Below are positions 1 to 12,078 of a stretch of DNA of 64,000 bases, piece by piece; the first letter of the stretch is position 1; each line of letters opens with the position of its first letter. Origin of the DNA: Glandiceps talaboti. Lineage: Eukaryota > Hemichordata > Enteropneusta > Spengelidae. The translations under genes and the position numbers were made by a program. The stretch is from assembly GCF_964340395.1 (NCBI RefSeq), contig NC_135551.1, positions 21,290,503 through 21,354,502 on the forward strand, given 5' to 3'. The notes under the pieces are model-generated. The model did no database searches and was not told where the DNA came from. It saw nothing but the letters and a program-made list of their open reading frames with translations.

Positions 1-449
1 CCACATAGTAATTAGAGATAGAGGTACATCAAATTGTGGTCTTGCTGTGTTGTCAGTGGTGTGCCAAATTAGCTAGTTAGCAAGACAACTAACCAACTTC
101 AGGCAATTTGGTTTGTACAACCAAAAATGTTGTTTCTATGTTCTAGAATCACATTATGATGAGTGTAAATTATCTACCCAGCTAAATTTAGGTTTAGCTT
201 TAAGCAAAGAAGGGTCAGCGAGTCAGACAAAATGTCCCGGGTAAATAACTTTGGAACTACTACATTAAATTGGTTAGTGCTGCTGCAAGACATCCCAGTG
301 CTTCATGATCATTGATGGATGTGTACATTGTACTTATCTTCCAAAGTGGGTCATCATTATTTGGATTGCTGTTAAAAATTGAAGAATTGTTAAAGTATTC
401 AAAAGTTGGATAACACATTAACAACAATTTGTTATCAGAGGAAACCTAC
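1..449. other. TMEM135 intron 5, partial
   Basis: Non-coding sequence between exon 5 and the next exon outside the window. I see no repeat or other feature in it. Confidence 0.6.
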
Positions 450-515
450 CTCTCCATTCTTAATTGGTTTTATGAGGCCTCTTGACTTCAATCCATTGAA
501 TATTGTTTCGGTAGC
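450..515 (-). CDS. TMEM135: TMEM135 coding exon 5
   Basis: The exon is 66 nt, 22 codons, phase 0 at both ends, bounded by a TTATGACAG acceptor and a GTAGGT donor. It starts ATETIF and ends K-N-G-E, matching the ATETLF...RNGE block of vertebrate TMEM135. The following exon (family consensus beginning V-L-L-F) is not visible in 1-449 and should be outside the window. Confidence 0.9.
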
Positions 516-3500
516 CTGTCATAAAACAATACAAAAACCTATGAGCAATAATGGTTAAATAGTCTGAGTGGCTGGCTTAGAAGCTACAAGTTGTAGGTTC
601 GAGCATGCCACTGTTGTTTGTTTCTGAATGGTTAAAGTACAGTCCTTAGGCAAGATTTGAACCCTGCTTCTGCCCCAGAAAAACCTAGCTGTATAACTGG
701 GGACCTGGCAGGACAGAAGCTTCTAGATGAATGTGAGTACTTTAATCCTATGTGCTTACAGCTGGGGCTTACAAAGGTTGCAATGGATTGTATGCTCCAT
801 AACAAGTAAGGAAATCATGTATATATAAAGGGCCAATGTGCTGATATAGATCTGTGCCAGAAGTATTAATTGTACATGTATGTACAGTGCTATCTATGAC
901 CCATTGTGGTCGGCACTTTATAAATGTATGTATGACATTATTATTACTATATCAGATCTATGATTCCTGCTAGTTTCATTTACAATTAAACACAATGGTT
1001 TTTTCCCCGCACAAATGCAAAAAACAACCTTGAATTTCATATGTGTTCATTCCAAACAACACATTAGTATGCAAGGATTATCATCAGCTGAATGCATCTT
1101 AATCTCTTAGCAATTACAAAGGCAGACATGTAGAAAAATAATTTCTTCTTTTAACATACAGGTACAGCCACAACAGTGTTTTTGTTATGGGTAGTTAAAG
1201 CAGGTAAAATGGACCTGAGTCCCCCTGTCATTTTACCAGGTTTCCCCTACCAAAATGATGGTACAATGTATTGGAAACTATGCCAGGTTAAAAAAAATCC
1301 CCCTTTCTGTTACCGGGGGTTCCACAACCTTAGCAAAAAACACTGAGAAATACAAAAAAAAAATCAGGACATCTTTTATACATACATAAAAATGGTTCTG
1401 TCCAAAAGATCTAAAAAGTTTTTCTAGAAATCATTCATGATGTATATGAAGATATATAGTTGTAAACCTAGATATTTTTGCTACTAGAAAATTATATGTT
1501 TTTACAGTCTTCAGTTCTTTTCAAATACTAATTTTACTAATTGTCAGACTGGTACATTATGTCCATGTACAAGAAGGCATTTTAGTCACTACTAATTTTA
1601 CTAATTACCAGACTGGTACATTATGTCCATGTACAAGAAGGCATTTTAGTCACTACTAATTTTACTAATTACCAGACTGGTACATTATGTCCATGTACAA
1701 GAAGGCATTTTAGTCACTACTAATTTTACTAATTACCAGACTGGTACATTATGTCCATGTACAAGAAGGCATTTTAGTCACTACTAATTTTACTAATTAC
1801 CAGACTGGTACATTATGTCCATGTACAAGAAGGCATTTTAGTCACTACTTATTTTACTAATTACCAGACTGGTACATTATGTCCATGTACAAGAAGGCAT
1901 TTTAGTCACTACTAATTTTACTAATTACCAGACTGGTACATTATGTCCATGTACAAGAAGGCATTTTAGTCACTACTAATTTTACTAATTACCAGACTGG
2001 TACATTATGTCCATGTACAAGAAGGCATTTTAGTCACTACTTATTTTTACTAATTACCAGACTGGTACATTATGTCCATGTACAAGAAGGCATTTTAGTC
2101 ACTACTAATTTTACTAATTACCAGACTGGTACATTATGTTCATGTACAAGAAGGCATTTTAGTCACTACTTATTTTTACTAATTATCAGACTAGTACACT
2201 GTGTTCATGTACAAGAAGGTATTTTAGGCACTACTTATTTTTACTAATTATCAGACTGGTACATTATGTTCATGTACAAGAAGGCATTTTAGTCACTACT
2301 TATTTTTGTATTTTTGTTGTACAATGAAATAAACGAAAATAATTTCCAGGTTAAAGTAATACTTGTACTGTGAACATGTAATTTGCTGTTAAACTTATCA
2401 CTTTTTATAGCTGAAATAATGTTTGTACCAAAATAAACCAACGTGAAAAATGGAATCACTAATTAAACGGCAAGTTCTGATTAACCATGTACATATACAT
2501 ATGTAGGTAATAAATAAAAGATCACACACAGATAAAAGTAATGTAGCTATAAGTACACAATAACCAAAATTGTTCATCCGCCAAAATAAAATGAAGCTAA
2601 AATGTGAAAAATCATCTTTTGTAATAAAAATTGTGTATGCTAAAACAAAATAGATTAATTTTACAGTATGCTTTTCAAGTCAGGGATACTATTCCCATCT
2701 TTTGAAATCAATATTTCATAATTATATTTCCATAATCTTGAGTATTATTAGGGTCACAGCAAGGACACAAAATAAATCATGTAATTTCATAGATACAAGA
2801 GTAGAGGGTACAAGGTTATTACTGACCAAATCCTTCATTAAGGAAGGAGAAATGAAAAAATAATATAATTTCAAAGTTGATGTCCCTGATGGAGTGACAT
2901 CTGATCTGACACCTTAACAAATGTTTACAGCAGGTGTTCACATTTATGGTGAACACAACAAATGTGTATAACTTTCAGATTTTGATGTTATACTTGTAGT
3001 CTGCATGTATTAACAGATGCAATTACTCATTGTCTTTATCAAATCTCACACATTATGGTGTTTTTTGTAGGCAGCAATAAAGTAAAAGTTACCTGTTCCA
3101 GTCATTTATCAGGGTTCCCCACTAAAATTATGGTATAAATTAATGTATTGAAAACTACTATGGCAGTTTTACCAGCTTATTCCCATTCTGTTACTAGGCT
3201 CTTTTTTGTTAAATTTAATTAAGTACTATATAATTTGATAAGTTGACATACAATGTAGGACACCTTAATAAACAATAACGTAACGTAACGTAATGTAACG
3301 TAACATATTATAAGTTATAATATGTAATGTTATAATATGTTATGTTATGTATATGTTATGTTATGTTATATATAATGTTATGTTATGTTATGTTATGTTA
3401 TGTTATGTTATGTTATATATGTTATGTATGTTATGTTATAATATAACATAACATAATATATTGTAACCTAACATAACATAACATAACATAACATAACATA

Positions 3501-6500
3501 ACATAACATAACATAGCATAACATAACATAACATAACATAACATAACATAACATAACATAACATAACATAACATAACATACATGTACAGTGTAAATAGGG
3601 ATCTCAAAATTTAAATATGTTTTGAGACAAGCAATCTCCCTTACTAAACAGTAAGGTAGAACTAAGACTCGTAGAGTGGCCAGTATTGAAAGAAAGGATA
3701 GAAACAAGTACACATGTAGTATGAGGCAGATTGCAGCATTTGGCAAAGAACCTTACTTTTGTCAAGGAACCATATACATGTAGTAAAATGACTGGGGACT
3801 TTATACCACCCTAAAACAAGTACAGTGACAAATACATGTAATTCTTTCTTTCTGACCGATTTTTAAACAGTGCCTTTTCATAGCAAGATTAGAAAGAGAT
3901 CATGTTACAAGAGAGAAGGCGTACGCTTGCAGGAGGTATGTTCCTTTCTGACAAACTAACTGACATTATTCTTATGATGAGATACAATATTAAAAATGTT
4001 GCCTTGAAAACCCCCAACTCATGACAGCAATGCTTCAGCTGAGTGATAAAAAATTCACACGTTCACATTAAGATTAAGTTTACTCTTCCTGCCACCAGCA
4101 AATGGCAAACAAATGGGATACAGAGTGAATCAATAATTAAAGTATTATCACAACTTCACACAACATCCAATAAGATGAAAGGTTAGTCCAGTCACTTCTA
4201 GAATGAACAGGCAAGAATTCTATCTTTCTAAACTACAACTGTGAGTTTTAGAACTCCAGAACCCTTCAATGATCAAATAAGGCCTAACAAAAAAACTTGT
4301 GTGGTTATGATTACACTCAGTTTTAAAATAGGTGGGGTAGGTAGATTCTCTATTTATTTATATATATATTTTTTTTCATATGTGAGTGTCTAGTTCAGGT
4401 AGTTATGTTTTCCATTGTTTTCCACATTGTCTCTGTGTTATTGGTTTCTTCTCATCAGATGTACAGCCATTATAGATTGGAAGAACAGTTTTATATTGTC
4501 AATTTAAGTTGATATCAGTTTCCACTTCCACTATTTCTTGCGAGACTTCATAATTTTCGCAATTTTATTATTTTTTTCTCGAATACATAAACAAAGTTTA
4601 GGGTCGGCATAAAAAACTAGGTGGGGGTCAGGTAACTGGAGCCATACAAATTTATTTTTAGGCCTAAATTAAACACTACATTTTCTAGGGCAATGATTTA
4701 CATAACACAGAACAAGTGAACTTTGACCTCAGAATTGACTCAAAACAAGGGAAGTCATTAATAAATCATTTTCTAACTGTATAAAAGTTAGGTCGGTGGA
4801 ATTTATCGAAATCAAAATGATAGTAGTAACATGTGGTAAACTTAACATTACGTTACTGTGTTGTGTATAAATAATATGTACTTACCAAGTTACTAAGGTA
4901 AAGAGCCAGTATACCTCTCCTACAGAAAAATATGTCAAAAAGAAAATTTATTTATTATGCTGGATTTTTACCAAAACTCTTGATTCAGTAATTGTCAAGG
5001 ATGTGGCAATGATTGAAAGAAAATCTGTATTCATTTCCACTCCCTATTCTCTGGAACGCCCATATATTGTATACATACCAGTATTCATTTGGAATGCTTA
5101 TTCACTGGAACACCAACAACTTTACCTCCGTTGTCAATTTTGTACAATACTGTTACAACCATTGAAAAAAACAGTGTCAGTACATTTGCTTGAATGATGT
5201 AATGGAAGGAAAGACTTCATGCAAAGACATCATTAGGTGAAAACAGTAACACAACCGATACAAAACGACGGGAGGGGACCTTCTGATGTATGTTCAGGTG
5301 ATGTTTTTATCAGTTTGTTTATATCTGTGCCGGGAAGTTATAATGCAACACGAACAGTCACACTCAATGTTATAACATGTAGTGTTCTATCAGTCAACAA
5401 AGACATGAGATCCTGGCTACTGTTGTGTTTATGCATGAAACTTGACTCATTCTTCCTTACCACAAGCAAGTAAATGCATCAGTGTTTTTTCACAGGTTGT
5501 AATATGTTAAACTAATCATGACAAAAATGAGACATGCTGATCTCAACATATATCACTTATTTAGATGTCAGGAAAATGGATGGTGATTAAAAGTACAAAT
5601 GTAATTGCATTTACAGTTTTGTAAAAGGATGTGGTATTGTATGCTTGAAGAAAGTCTATTCATTTTGATGGCTTATTCCCTTGAACATCCATAACTAAAT
5701 TTTGTTTCCGTGTAATAAAGTTGAACGTGTTAGTATCATTTATTCCCTTGAACACCCATAACTAAATTTTGTTTCCCTGTGATAAAGTTAAACATGATGT
5801 TATTTATTTATTCCCTGGAAGACCTTATTCCCTGGAACAGCCATTACTAAGTTTTGTTTCCCTGTTATAAAAGTTTCACTGTCAGTGTCATTTATTCTCT
5901 GGAACATTCAAAACTAACTTTTTTTCCTGTAATAAAGTTAAACATGACGTTATTTATTTATTCCCTGGAAGACCTTATCCCCTGGAACAGCCATAACTAA
6001 CCTATATGTTAATTCACAAAACACAGCAATAAAGTTGAAATTGCCAGAGTTCAATTGAACATGGCAAAATGAGACAATCTACTCACAAAATATATCACTT
6101 CTTTGGATATAATAGGTAGTGATGAGTATAATAGGTAGTGATTAAAACCATACACCATACTAACAAAGTGACACATAGGTTTGTTTTCATTGTAAGTGTT
6201 ACACTTTCAAGACAAGGTATAATACATGTAACAAAGATCTTTTAAACAAGTACACAGTTGGTGACAGACACTGATGTATAGTTCCTGGGCTGCAAGTAGT
6301 TTTATTGTGTCAGGTGGTGTAATGTGTTAGATGATGGTCAAAAGTGGCCGCCAGACTTCATATAGTTGCGATAAATGGTACCCTTTTGAACATACAAAGA
6401 GGCAACACATAGACTGGACGTTGCCATGTGTCTCTAGCTTGTACCGCCTGTTTTAGTTGGAGTGGGATTAAATAGCACTACTCGTACTAACAATACCAAA

Positions 6501-9500
6501 TTGTGTGTGTATGACGATAAATTACCCTCCATGCCAATACTGGACTTAAAGGATCAAATGGAGCGGTGTGGTACAAGAAAAAATTGTTCTGAACTTCAAT
6601 TTCTTTTGTGATGCCGATCGTCGCAGATTTAGTTCCAAATCTGATGTTATCCATAAGTTGAACAGGTAGCGCATATGTGCACAGCAGACGGAGACCTGGT
6701 TATTAGGAGGCAGTCATACTTAAAATATCAAATCTATAACACATGCCTTCCGCTCCATTTACACATAGGTTATTCAGGCTCAGGTAAGTGTATTTCTATA
6801 GCCTTGTTTACTCATAAAAACCAGGTCATTCTACTAGGTAAGACTCTAAGAGGACAGGTACGCAATTTTAAGTGTTGTGTATAAGATGGATAAGTTAGGG
6901 AGTCCAATGCTCCCATAGACTAGCAACTGTAGTGTATTACATGTATTTACAACAGTTATGATACTCACAGAGGCCACTTAGAATGAATAAATTTTCCTAT
7001 CCTGAACAGAATAAAATTATATTGGTGAGCAAAATCTACTATACCCACTGTCACAGGGTTTGAATTTAATTACGATTTGTAAGAATTTCTACACGTCGTG
7101 GTTGTCAGATAATGCCAACTAAACTGTTGCAGCTATAGTCTGATTTAAACTCACCTAGAATCCAGGTTATCAAGGATTTTGAATCTGTTTTTCCCTCTCT
7201 GTGATGGGAAACTAAAATTTAAAATCCCCATCCACATGGATTCCAGGCTAGCTTAAACAGACTAGCCACCTCATACATTTGGAAGTCTATATAGTGTTTA
7301 GTAGTGTGTATGTGTCCGGAACTAAATCCCTGCTGTACCATCACAAAACCGCATCAAAATGATTGCAAGATAGATGTATCTTCATTCAGAACAGGGTCAT
7401 GACGAGTTCTGAACAAACATGTGTTTTATTTACAAAGTTACAACTAGCCTGAGCTGTATAGTTAATATGTCACTAGGTCCCCTGTATGAAGAGTTGGGAT
7501 TCTACTCTACATGTATGTAGGACCAAGCAAATAAATTGTAGGGGGTTTTCATTACCCTACCCTTCTATTTCTCTCAGCTGACACTAGTTTTTGCTATTTG
7601 TATTTTGAGAAAAATATCTGAGAAAGTGCATGAAAATCATAAATTTTTATAGTGAAAGCCAATACAGTACATAAAAGTAGAAATATTGTCACCACCAAAA
7701 TATAAAAAGAGAGTTCCATATTAATCTATTTATGAAAGTTTTATAATCAGAATCACTGTTTTGCTTGGTCTTAGCAAAAATTATTGTACAATGGAATCTA
7801 GTTGGCATGAAACAATATGTAATCTGGCCCAACAATCTTACTAACATTCTTTTATTTTATCGTCTGGCCCAAAATCTTATTAACTTTGCTACATTTTCTT
7901 GTCTGGCTCAACAAAATTATACTAACATAGTCAAATTTTTATTTTTTAGTTCAACAAAAATCTTACTAATATTTCAATTCTTAATTATGCAGCGCAACAA
8001 AAATCTCACAGACATTACGTTTTATCATCTGGCTCAACACAAAGCTTGCTAAAGTTGCTACATTTTATTGTCTGGTTCAATAAAATGGTATTAAAATTGC
8101 TACATTTTATCATCTGGCTCAACAAAAATCTTGCTAAAGTTGCTACATTTTATTGTCTGGTTCAATAAAATGGTATTAAAATTGCTACATTTTATCATCT
8201 GGCTCAACAAAAATCTTGCTAAAGTTGCTACATTTTATTGTCTGGTTCAATAAAATGGTATTAAAATTGCTACATTTTATCATCTGGCTCAACACAAATC
8301 TTGCTAAAGTTGCTACATTTTATTGTCTGCCTCAACAAAATGGTATTAAAATTGCTACATTTTACTTTCTGGCTCAATAAAATCGTACTAACATTGCCAC
8401 ATTTCATTGTCTGGCTCAACAAAAATTATAACAACTGCTCCCATTTGGTGAACCTTATAATAAGATTTAGCAATGACAGTGAAATAACTGTCCTAAAGTT
8501 TGTCTCACCACACAATACAATTTTGCATTTTTAGTAAGATCTTTGTTAAGTTACACAACAATTTGTTTCAACTTCACTGGATTCCATCATATTTGTTTTG
8601 CAGCTCTGTTGATATGGTAATACCTTTTTTTTTTGTATCATGTAATAAAGACACTATTTCTTCCAAATTAAGGCTTGGTCTGCACAACAATACAACCAAT
8701 ATAATTGAAAATGTCTTCACAGTTTGAAAGAATACAAGTACTCTCTGAAAGAAAAGTGTCCAACACATGTCTCTTATCTGATACATTATGACAAAGTCCA
8801 TTTATGGATTCTTTGTATTTTCAGGACTGAGTGAACAAAAATATTTGTGGAAGAATGTACCGATTGTAACAGGTTTAGTTCAACATCTCTATCAAACAAA
8901 AGTTTCAAACATGTATCTTATCAGAAGCATTATAAATGCCTTCAAATTGATAAATCTGGTCCGAATTAAATTTTAGTCCGGGCTTAGTCAGCCTTTTTTG
9001 GCTTGGACTAAACTAAGTTAGACCTGGACCACCCTAACACTTTTACACACTACTTTTAGGTCGGACTAAAATTTAATTAGAGCAGCCCTAGAGTGAAGCA
9101 ACTAAACCGTCCAGCATGACGCACATTTGTGCCACAATCCCTTTATTGATTCTTCGTATTTTCTTTATTTTGATACAAGTAGTCCTCGAGTCCTTTATGA
9201 TTTGAGCATGCCCAGTGTAGATAACAAGATGACGATAACTTACCTGGACTTTCTTTCAATGCTAATAGCAATGGCACTTGCTGGCAGACCTGAACATATT
9301 ATGGTGGACCATAGGTAAAAAGCACCTAAAGTATTCCTATAATAGAAATAAGATGAAAGCAACTCAGCTATCAGATAACTAAACACAAACTAAAACTACT
9401 GTAATTATCACAGACACAAATTAAATCTATGATACATGTACTGTAACTAACAGACACAAACTAAAACTATTGTTGCAACATGTTGACTTAGAATCAATGG

Positions 9501-10143
9501 TTGTTGATGTAATTACACCCACGGTAGGGTGGTGTCTCTGAGTGCAAGTTTTTCTCAACTGGTGATATATTCTACCACATTCAGTATTTACACTATCTTG
9601 ATACAAATGGTTATTGCATCTACATAACAAAGGTATCACTATCCCACAAGTGTGATCTACCACATGCAACAACAATTACTTTACTTTTTGTTTACCTTAG
9701 ATTCAAAATAGAGAGATATGGGAAATAGTCAGGAGGGATTTCTCATTAGCCTTCAAACACACAATGACTATTTTACCTACCTAGCTAAACAAAATCCTCC
9801 TAAGTAAAGACTTCCATTGGCCGAAAGAAATAAACTAGATTGTAGAATTTCAAGGAGCATTTTCCCAAAGAAGTAATCTTTGCCTCTCTTCCTTAAGATG
9901 GCTGTTACCTGAAAAGTATATTAAACATACATGTAACTATTGCAATATTTCATTCATGCGTTTGATGCAGGACAGCTCTGTCTGTGTCTGTCTGTCTCTT
10001 TCTCTGTCTCTGTCTCTGTCTCTGTCTCTGTCTCTGTTTGTCTGTCTCTGTCTGTCTGTCTGTCTCCCACTCTCACTTTCTCATACTCTATCATTAGTAT
10101 CAATATATATAGAGAGAGAGTGTGTGTGTGAGAAAGCAAAAGC

Positions 10144-10183
<40 letters not shown>

Positions 10184-11802
10184 GATAGACATATATAGTG
10201 TGTTCTCTCATTCATATATCTCTCTCATATATATATATATACACATATAGTATGTGTGTGTGTGCATGTACATGTATGCGTGTGTGTATAATATACAATG
10301 TAGTTTATTCGAGAGCTTTTCAATAATATAACATTTTCAATACTAGGTTGTTTGCTACATGAAAGTAATATGAAGATTTCTTTCAATTGTTTCTACATTT
10401 TTGTAGATGACACTTATGACAATGACAAAGATATATGCTTAAAGTAAATAAATAGTTTATTTTTATATACATACATTTTATAAATATAAAACACATACAT
10501 GAGCATGTCTGTATAAACATCTATTGATGTATGTTTTGTTATTACGGATCGTCTAAACCATAAACTTACATTACAGCTTGTACATGTATTTAGTGAAGTT
10601 CAAACGTAACCTTGACATTGGAACATTTACTAGCCTAAAAATCAGATTCGCAAATTGATATAATTTATGATTACATGCAATATTATGTGTAGTCGCACTT
10701 TTTTAAACCCCATCCCCATCTCCATGCCATCTGAATTAAAATAACAACCCTGGGCAACAAACTTTGGCGTGACATGAAACTCTGCTCTTTCGTGTAACCT
10801 TTGACCTTTGGCACTTCAGAGTACACATCAATTAATTAAGTATATCACCTGATTTCAAGGGAACAGACGATTGACCCAATACTCTATATAATGGTATTTT
10901 GATGTATAAAAATATCACAATAATACATTTAAGGTAAATTACATTGAACATAAAAAATGTCTTGTAAATATATATGTCAAAACACAATGATGTACAAGAA
11001 GTCATTTCATGAGAGTGTTAGTATTACTGTAATGATAACAGCTATACATGGGATGAGGTTGTGTTTATGTCATGGCCATTTCAGATGTCTGATTAATATA
11101 TGAAAATTATGAACCTTGATTTTCAAATTGTAGATTTACACGCCTTGTTTGCCACAAAGATGTCATTTCTTGATAAATAACAATTGTATATTATAGTGAC
11201 AGATATGGGTTGGGTTTTTCGGATACCTTGGGGAATGAGGGGGGGGGGGGATCATGCAATATGGAAGGTAGGGTTTAAGAATATAATTAAAATATCTCAT
11301 GGTTGAAATATTTTCTTTTGAAATTAATTATATCCTAGCAGAAATATAGTTGACATGTCTGGTGGTGGATGAAATGTAATTGTAATGTAAACAAAATGTT
11401 GTCATCGTTTTTGTGCAATTTTAAGAAAGTCGACCCAGTGTATCCGGTGAATGGACAGTGCAACCTTTGATAAAATGCGTTCTCATGGTTACCGTGCAGT
11501 GAAATACGTAGGGCACGGGGACAAGCGAAGGAATCGCGTGTTTTGAGACATTGTGTAGGATATGATTTGCCCAGGGAGTGACGATGGAGTGACGATGACG
11601 ATAACGATCGCTCGGGTCGAATGCACTGTTGCTATTTGTCACTTACTATGTATAGAGGCGCATATACTTCCACCGATCGCTTGAAAGATTTCAGCCAAAC
11701 CTCAGAAAATGCTGTGAAGCACGAAGGTGTCCATGTATGCCCAAGTTCATAGCATGAGCACGTTAGTTTCTCGCAAGCTAACTTGCTCAATGGACCCGCC
11801 AT
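450..11802 (-). CDS. TMEM135: TMEM135 orthologue, 5' five coding exons (gene runs off left edge)
   Basis: TMEM135 is a multi-pass membrane protein of peroxisomes and mitochondria linked to mitochondrial fission and lipid metabolism; its N-terminal half is a cysteine-rich domain. I joined five exons: 11647-11802, 9781-9908, 9244-9336, 4886-4919 and 450-515, all with AG/GT borders and phases 0-2-2-0-0 that keep one frame for about 159 residues. Recognisable family segments are CYELGHTW..SC then YAPLYI in exon 1, AILRKR and EILQSS.FL.ANGSLY in exon 2, GLPAS.....IERKS in exon 3, RGILALYLSNL in exon 4 and ATETIF...KNGE in exon 5. The order and spacing match vertebrate TMEM135 as I remember it (human protein about 458 residues), so roughly the first third is here. 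The remaining exons must lie left of position 1. It is divergent from FZD4. No exon looks broken. Confidence 0.93.
556..960 (+). mobile_element. tRNA-derived SINE
   Basis: The 5' part has a tRNA-like pol III promoter: an A-box-like TGGCTTAGAAGC near 572 and a B-box GGTTCGAGC at about 596. A conserved-looking central body follows (GTCCTTAGGCAAGATTTGAACC, then ACCTGGCAGGACAG), then a tail near 910 reading GCACTTTATAAATG with ATTATTATTA. Such tRNA head, central domain and LINE-like tail architecture is typical of Deu/Meta/Ceph-type SINEs of marine animals; the exact family is not established. It sits in TMEM135 intron 4, antisense to the gene. Confidence 0.6.
1527..2300. repeat. 64-bp minisatellite, 12 units
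   Basis: Twelve head-to-tail copies of a 64-65-bp unit (anchor GTCCATGTACAAGAAGGC recurs at 1561, 1625, 1689, 1753 and onward). Most units are nearly identical; the last three carry more substitutions and a 65-bp length from an added T. Each unit contains the dyad GTACAT-7 nt-ATGTAC. Lies in TMEM135 intron 4. Confidence 0.97.
2301..3269. other. TMEM135 intron 4 sequence, no recognised feature
   Basis: AT-rich unique-looking sequence; nothing coding or repetitive recognised. Confidence 0.5.
3270..3582. repeat. Inverted TTATG / CATAA pentanucleotide arrays
   Basis: After a short TAACG array (3276-3305), TTATG pentamers run to about 3440 and CATAA pentamers from about 3443 to 3580. The two arms are complementary, meeting at a perfect palindrome with 9-bp arms at 3431-3451. 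The whole could fold as a long imperfect hairpin. Confidence 0.95.
4280..4668. mobile_element. ~389-bp MITE-like dispersed repeat, copy 1
   Basis: Homologous over its whole length to 53975-54299 in the same orientation (shared landmarks GTGGGGTAGGTAGATT, GTGAGTGTCTAGTTCAGG, CAGATGTACAGCCATTA, GATTGGAAGA). The ends are imperfect inverted repeats built on AGGCCTAA and TTGTRTGG. It has no coding capacity, so it is probably a non-autonomous DNA transposon. Confidence 0.7.
4886..4919 (-). CDS. TMEM135: TMEM135 coding exon 4 (34-nt microexon)
   Basis: Only 34 nt, flanked by a strong TTTTTCTGTAG acceptor and a GTAAGT donor. It supplies the last base of an Arg codon and then eleven residues, RGILALYLSNL, matching RGLL.IYMANL of the vertebrate protein. 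It was found by predicting what had to lie between exons 3 and 5. ORF callers would miss it because of its size. Confidence 0.9.
5030..6000. repeat. 67-bp minisatellite (TATTCCCTGGAACACCC type) with degenerate flank
   Basis: Clear units start at 5674, 5741, 5809, 5826, 5893, 5959 and 5976. Spacing is 67-68 bp except for two 17-bp partial duplications. The core reads TATTCCCTTGAACACCCATAA, with TTTTGTTTCCCTGT and AATAAAGTTAAAC following. Degenerate units occur at about 5040-5130. Confidence 0.85.
6001..7760. other. TMEM135 intron 3 sequence, no recognised feature
   Basis: Unique-looking AT-rich sequence apart from a 15-bp tandem duplication near 6107-6137 (TATAATAGGTAGTGA). A loose inverted repeat around 7155-7250 (GAATCCAGG / TGGATTCCAGG) may be a decayed element. 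I found no exon. Confidence 0.4.
7820..8430 (+). repeat. 42-bp repeat family, array 1, with 85-bp higher-order units
   Basis: Repeats of ACATTTTATCGTCTGGCTC followed by AACAAAAATCTTACTAAC. From 8048 alternate monomers form an 85-bp dimer repeated at 8048, 8133, 8218 and 8303. The same family recurs at 20725-21110 and 60118-60560. Confidence 0.9.
8964..9078. mobile_element. 115-bp MITE-like element with 17-bp perfect inverted ends
   Basis: 8964-8980 (AATTAAATTTTAGTCCG) is exactly complementary to 9062-9078. Internal GGACTAAACTAAG and AGACCTGGACC add further dyad symmetry. Non-coding, and located in TMEM135 intron 3 just past exon 3. Confidence 0.6.
9244..9336 (-). CDS. TMEM135: TMEM135 coding exon 3
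   Basis: The exon is 93 nt, opening after a TTCTATTATAG acceptor and closing at a GTAAGT donor. Its first base completes the Arg codon begun in exon 2, and its last two bases start the next Arg. It encodes the membrane segment G-A-F-Y-L-W through G-L-P-A-S, then I-E-R-K-S. A second AG 11 nt downstream would break the frame, which fixes the acceptor choice. Confidence 0.93.
9781..9908 (-). CDS. TMEM135: TMEM135 coding exon 2
   Basis: The exon is 128 nt: 42 codons plus two bases. The acceptor is a TTTTCAG and the donor a GTAGGT. It encodes the first membrane-associated part of the protein, with a basic RKRGKDY stretch followed by a hydrophobic run ending G-G-F-C-L-A. It aligns without gaps to the ILRKR...FC.LR region of vertebrate TMEM135 from memory. 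Confidence 0.93.
9968..10190. repeat. Opposed TCTG and CAGA tetranucleotide arrays
   Basis: (TCTG/TCTC)n at 9976-10070 is followed by (GACA)n at 10149-10182. The arms are complementary, separated by about 80 bp containing short GA and GT runs. Confidence 0.9.
10200..11640. other. TMEM135 intron 1
   Basis: Simple AT and GT runs at 10215-10290 and a poly-G run at 11238-11250. The rest is unremarkable; sequence becomes CpG-richer from about 11400 toward exon 1. Confidence 0.5.
11647..11802 (-). CDS. TMEM135: TMEM135 coding exon 1
   Basis: Codes 52 residues from ATG at 11802 and ends in codon phase 0 at a consensus donor (GTAAGT). The start lies in an AAGATGGCGGG context, which is also a YY1-type motif common at metazoan promoters and start codons. 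Cysteines at residues 10, 15, 17 and 28 belong to the cysteine-rich N-terminus. The conserved C-Y-E-x-G-H-T-W-x-P-S-C motif is residues 17-28. Confidence 0.92.
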
Positions 11803-12000
11803 CTTGAAACTTTGATTTACCAGTTTGTTCGTTGTTTATATTTCCAATAAATGCGGGTCTTGACAGCGATATCGCGATAGCTCGGGGAAAAAACAAAAAC
11901 AAAAACAAAACAAAAACGGATGATCACGAACAATATTCGCAATTCTGGTGGACCGTAAGCGTGCTAGGTAAGCTTATTACAAACTTGTCTGTGTTTGGAA
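11780..12000. promoter_or_regulatory. Probable TMEM135 promoter region
   Basis: Upstream of the TMEM135 start (reading right to left) the sequence is richer in CpG, with the YY1-like AAGATGGCGG at the ATG and a TATCGCGATA palindrome at about 11869-11878. No TATA box is evident. On the plus strand a donor-like CTAG/GTAAGC at 11968 could belong to a divergent non-coding transcript. Confidence 0.35.
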
Positions 12001-12078
12001 ACTGTGTTTGTACAAGAAGTACACTTTTCTTTTCATTAATCTGAACGAAAATTTTAGCCATAAATTGGGTTAGGCCTA

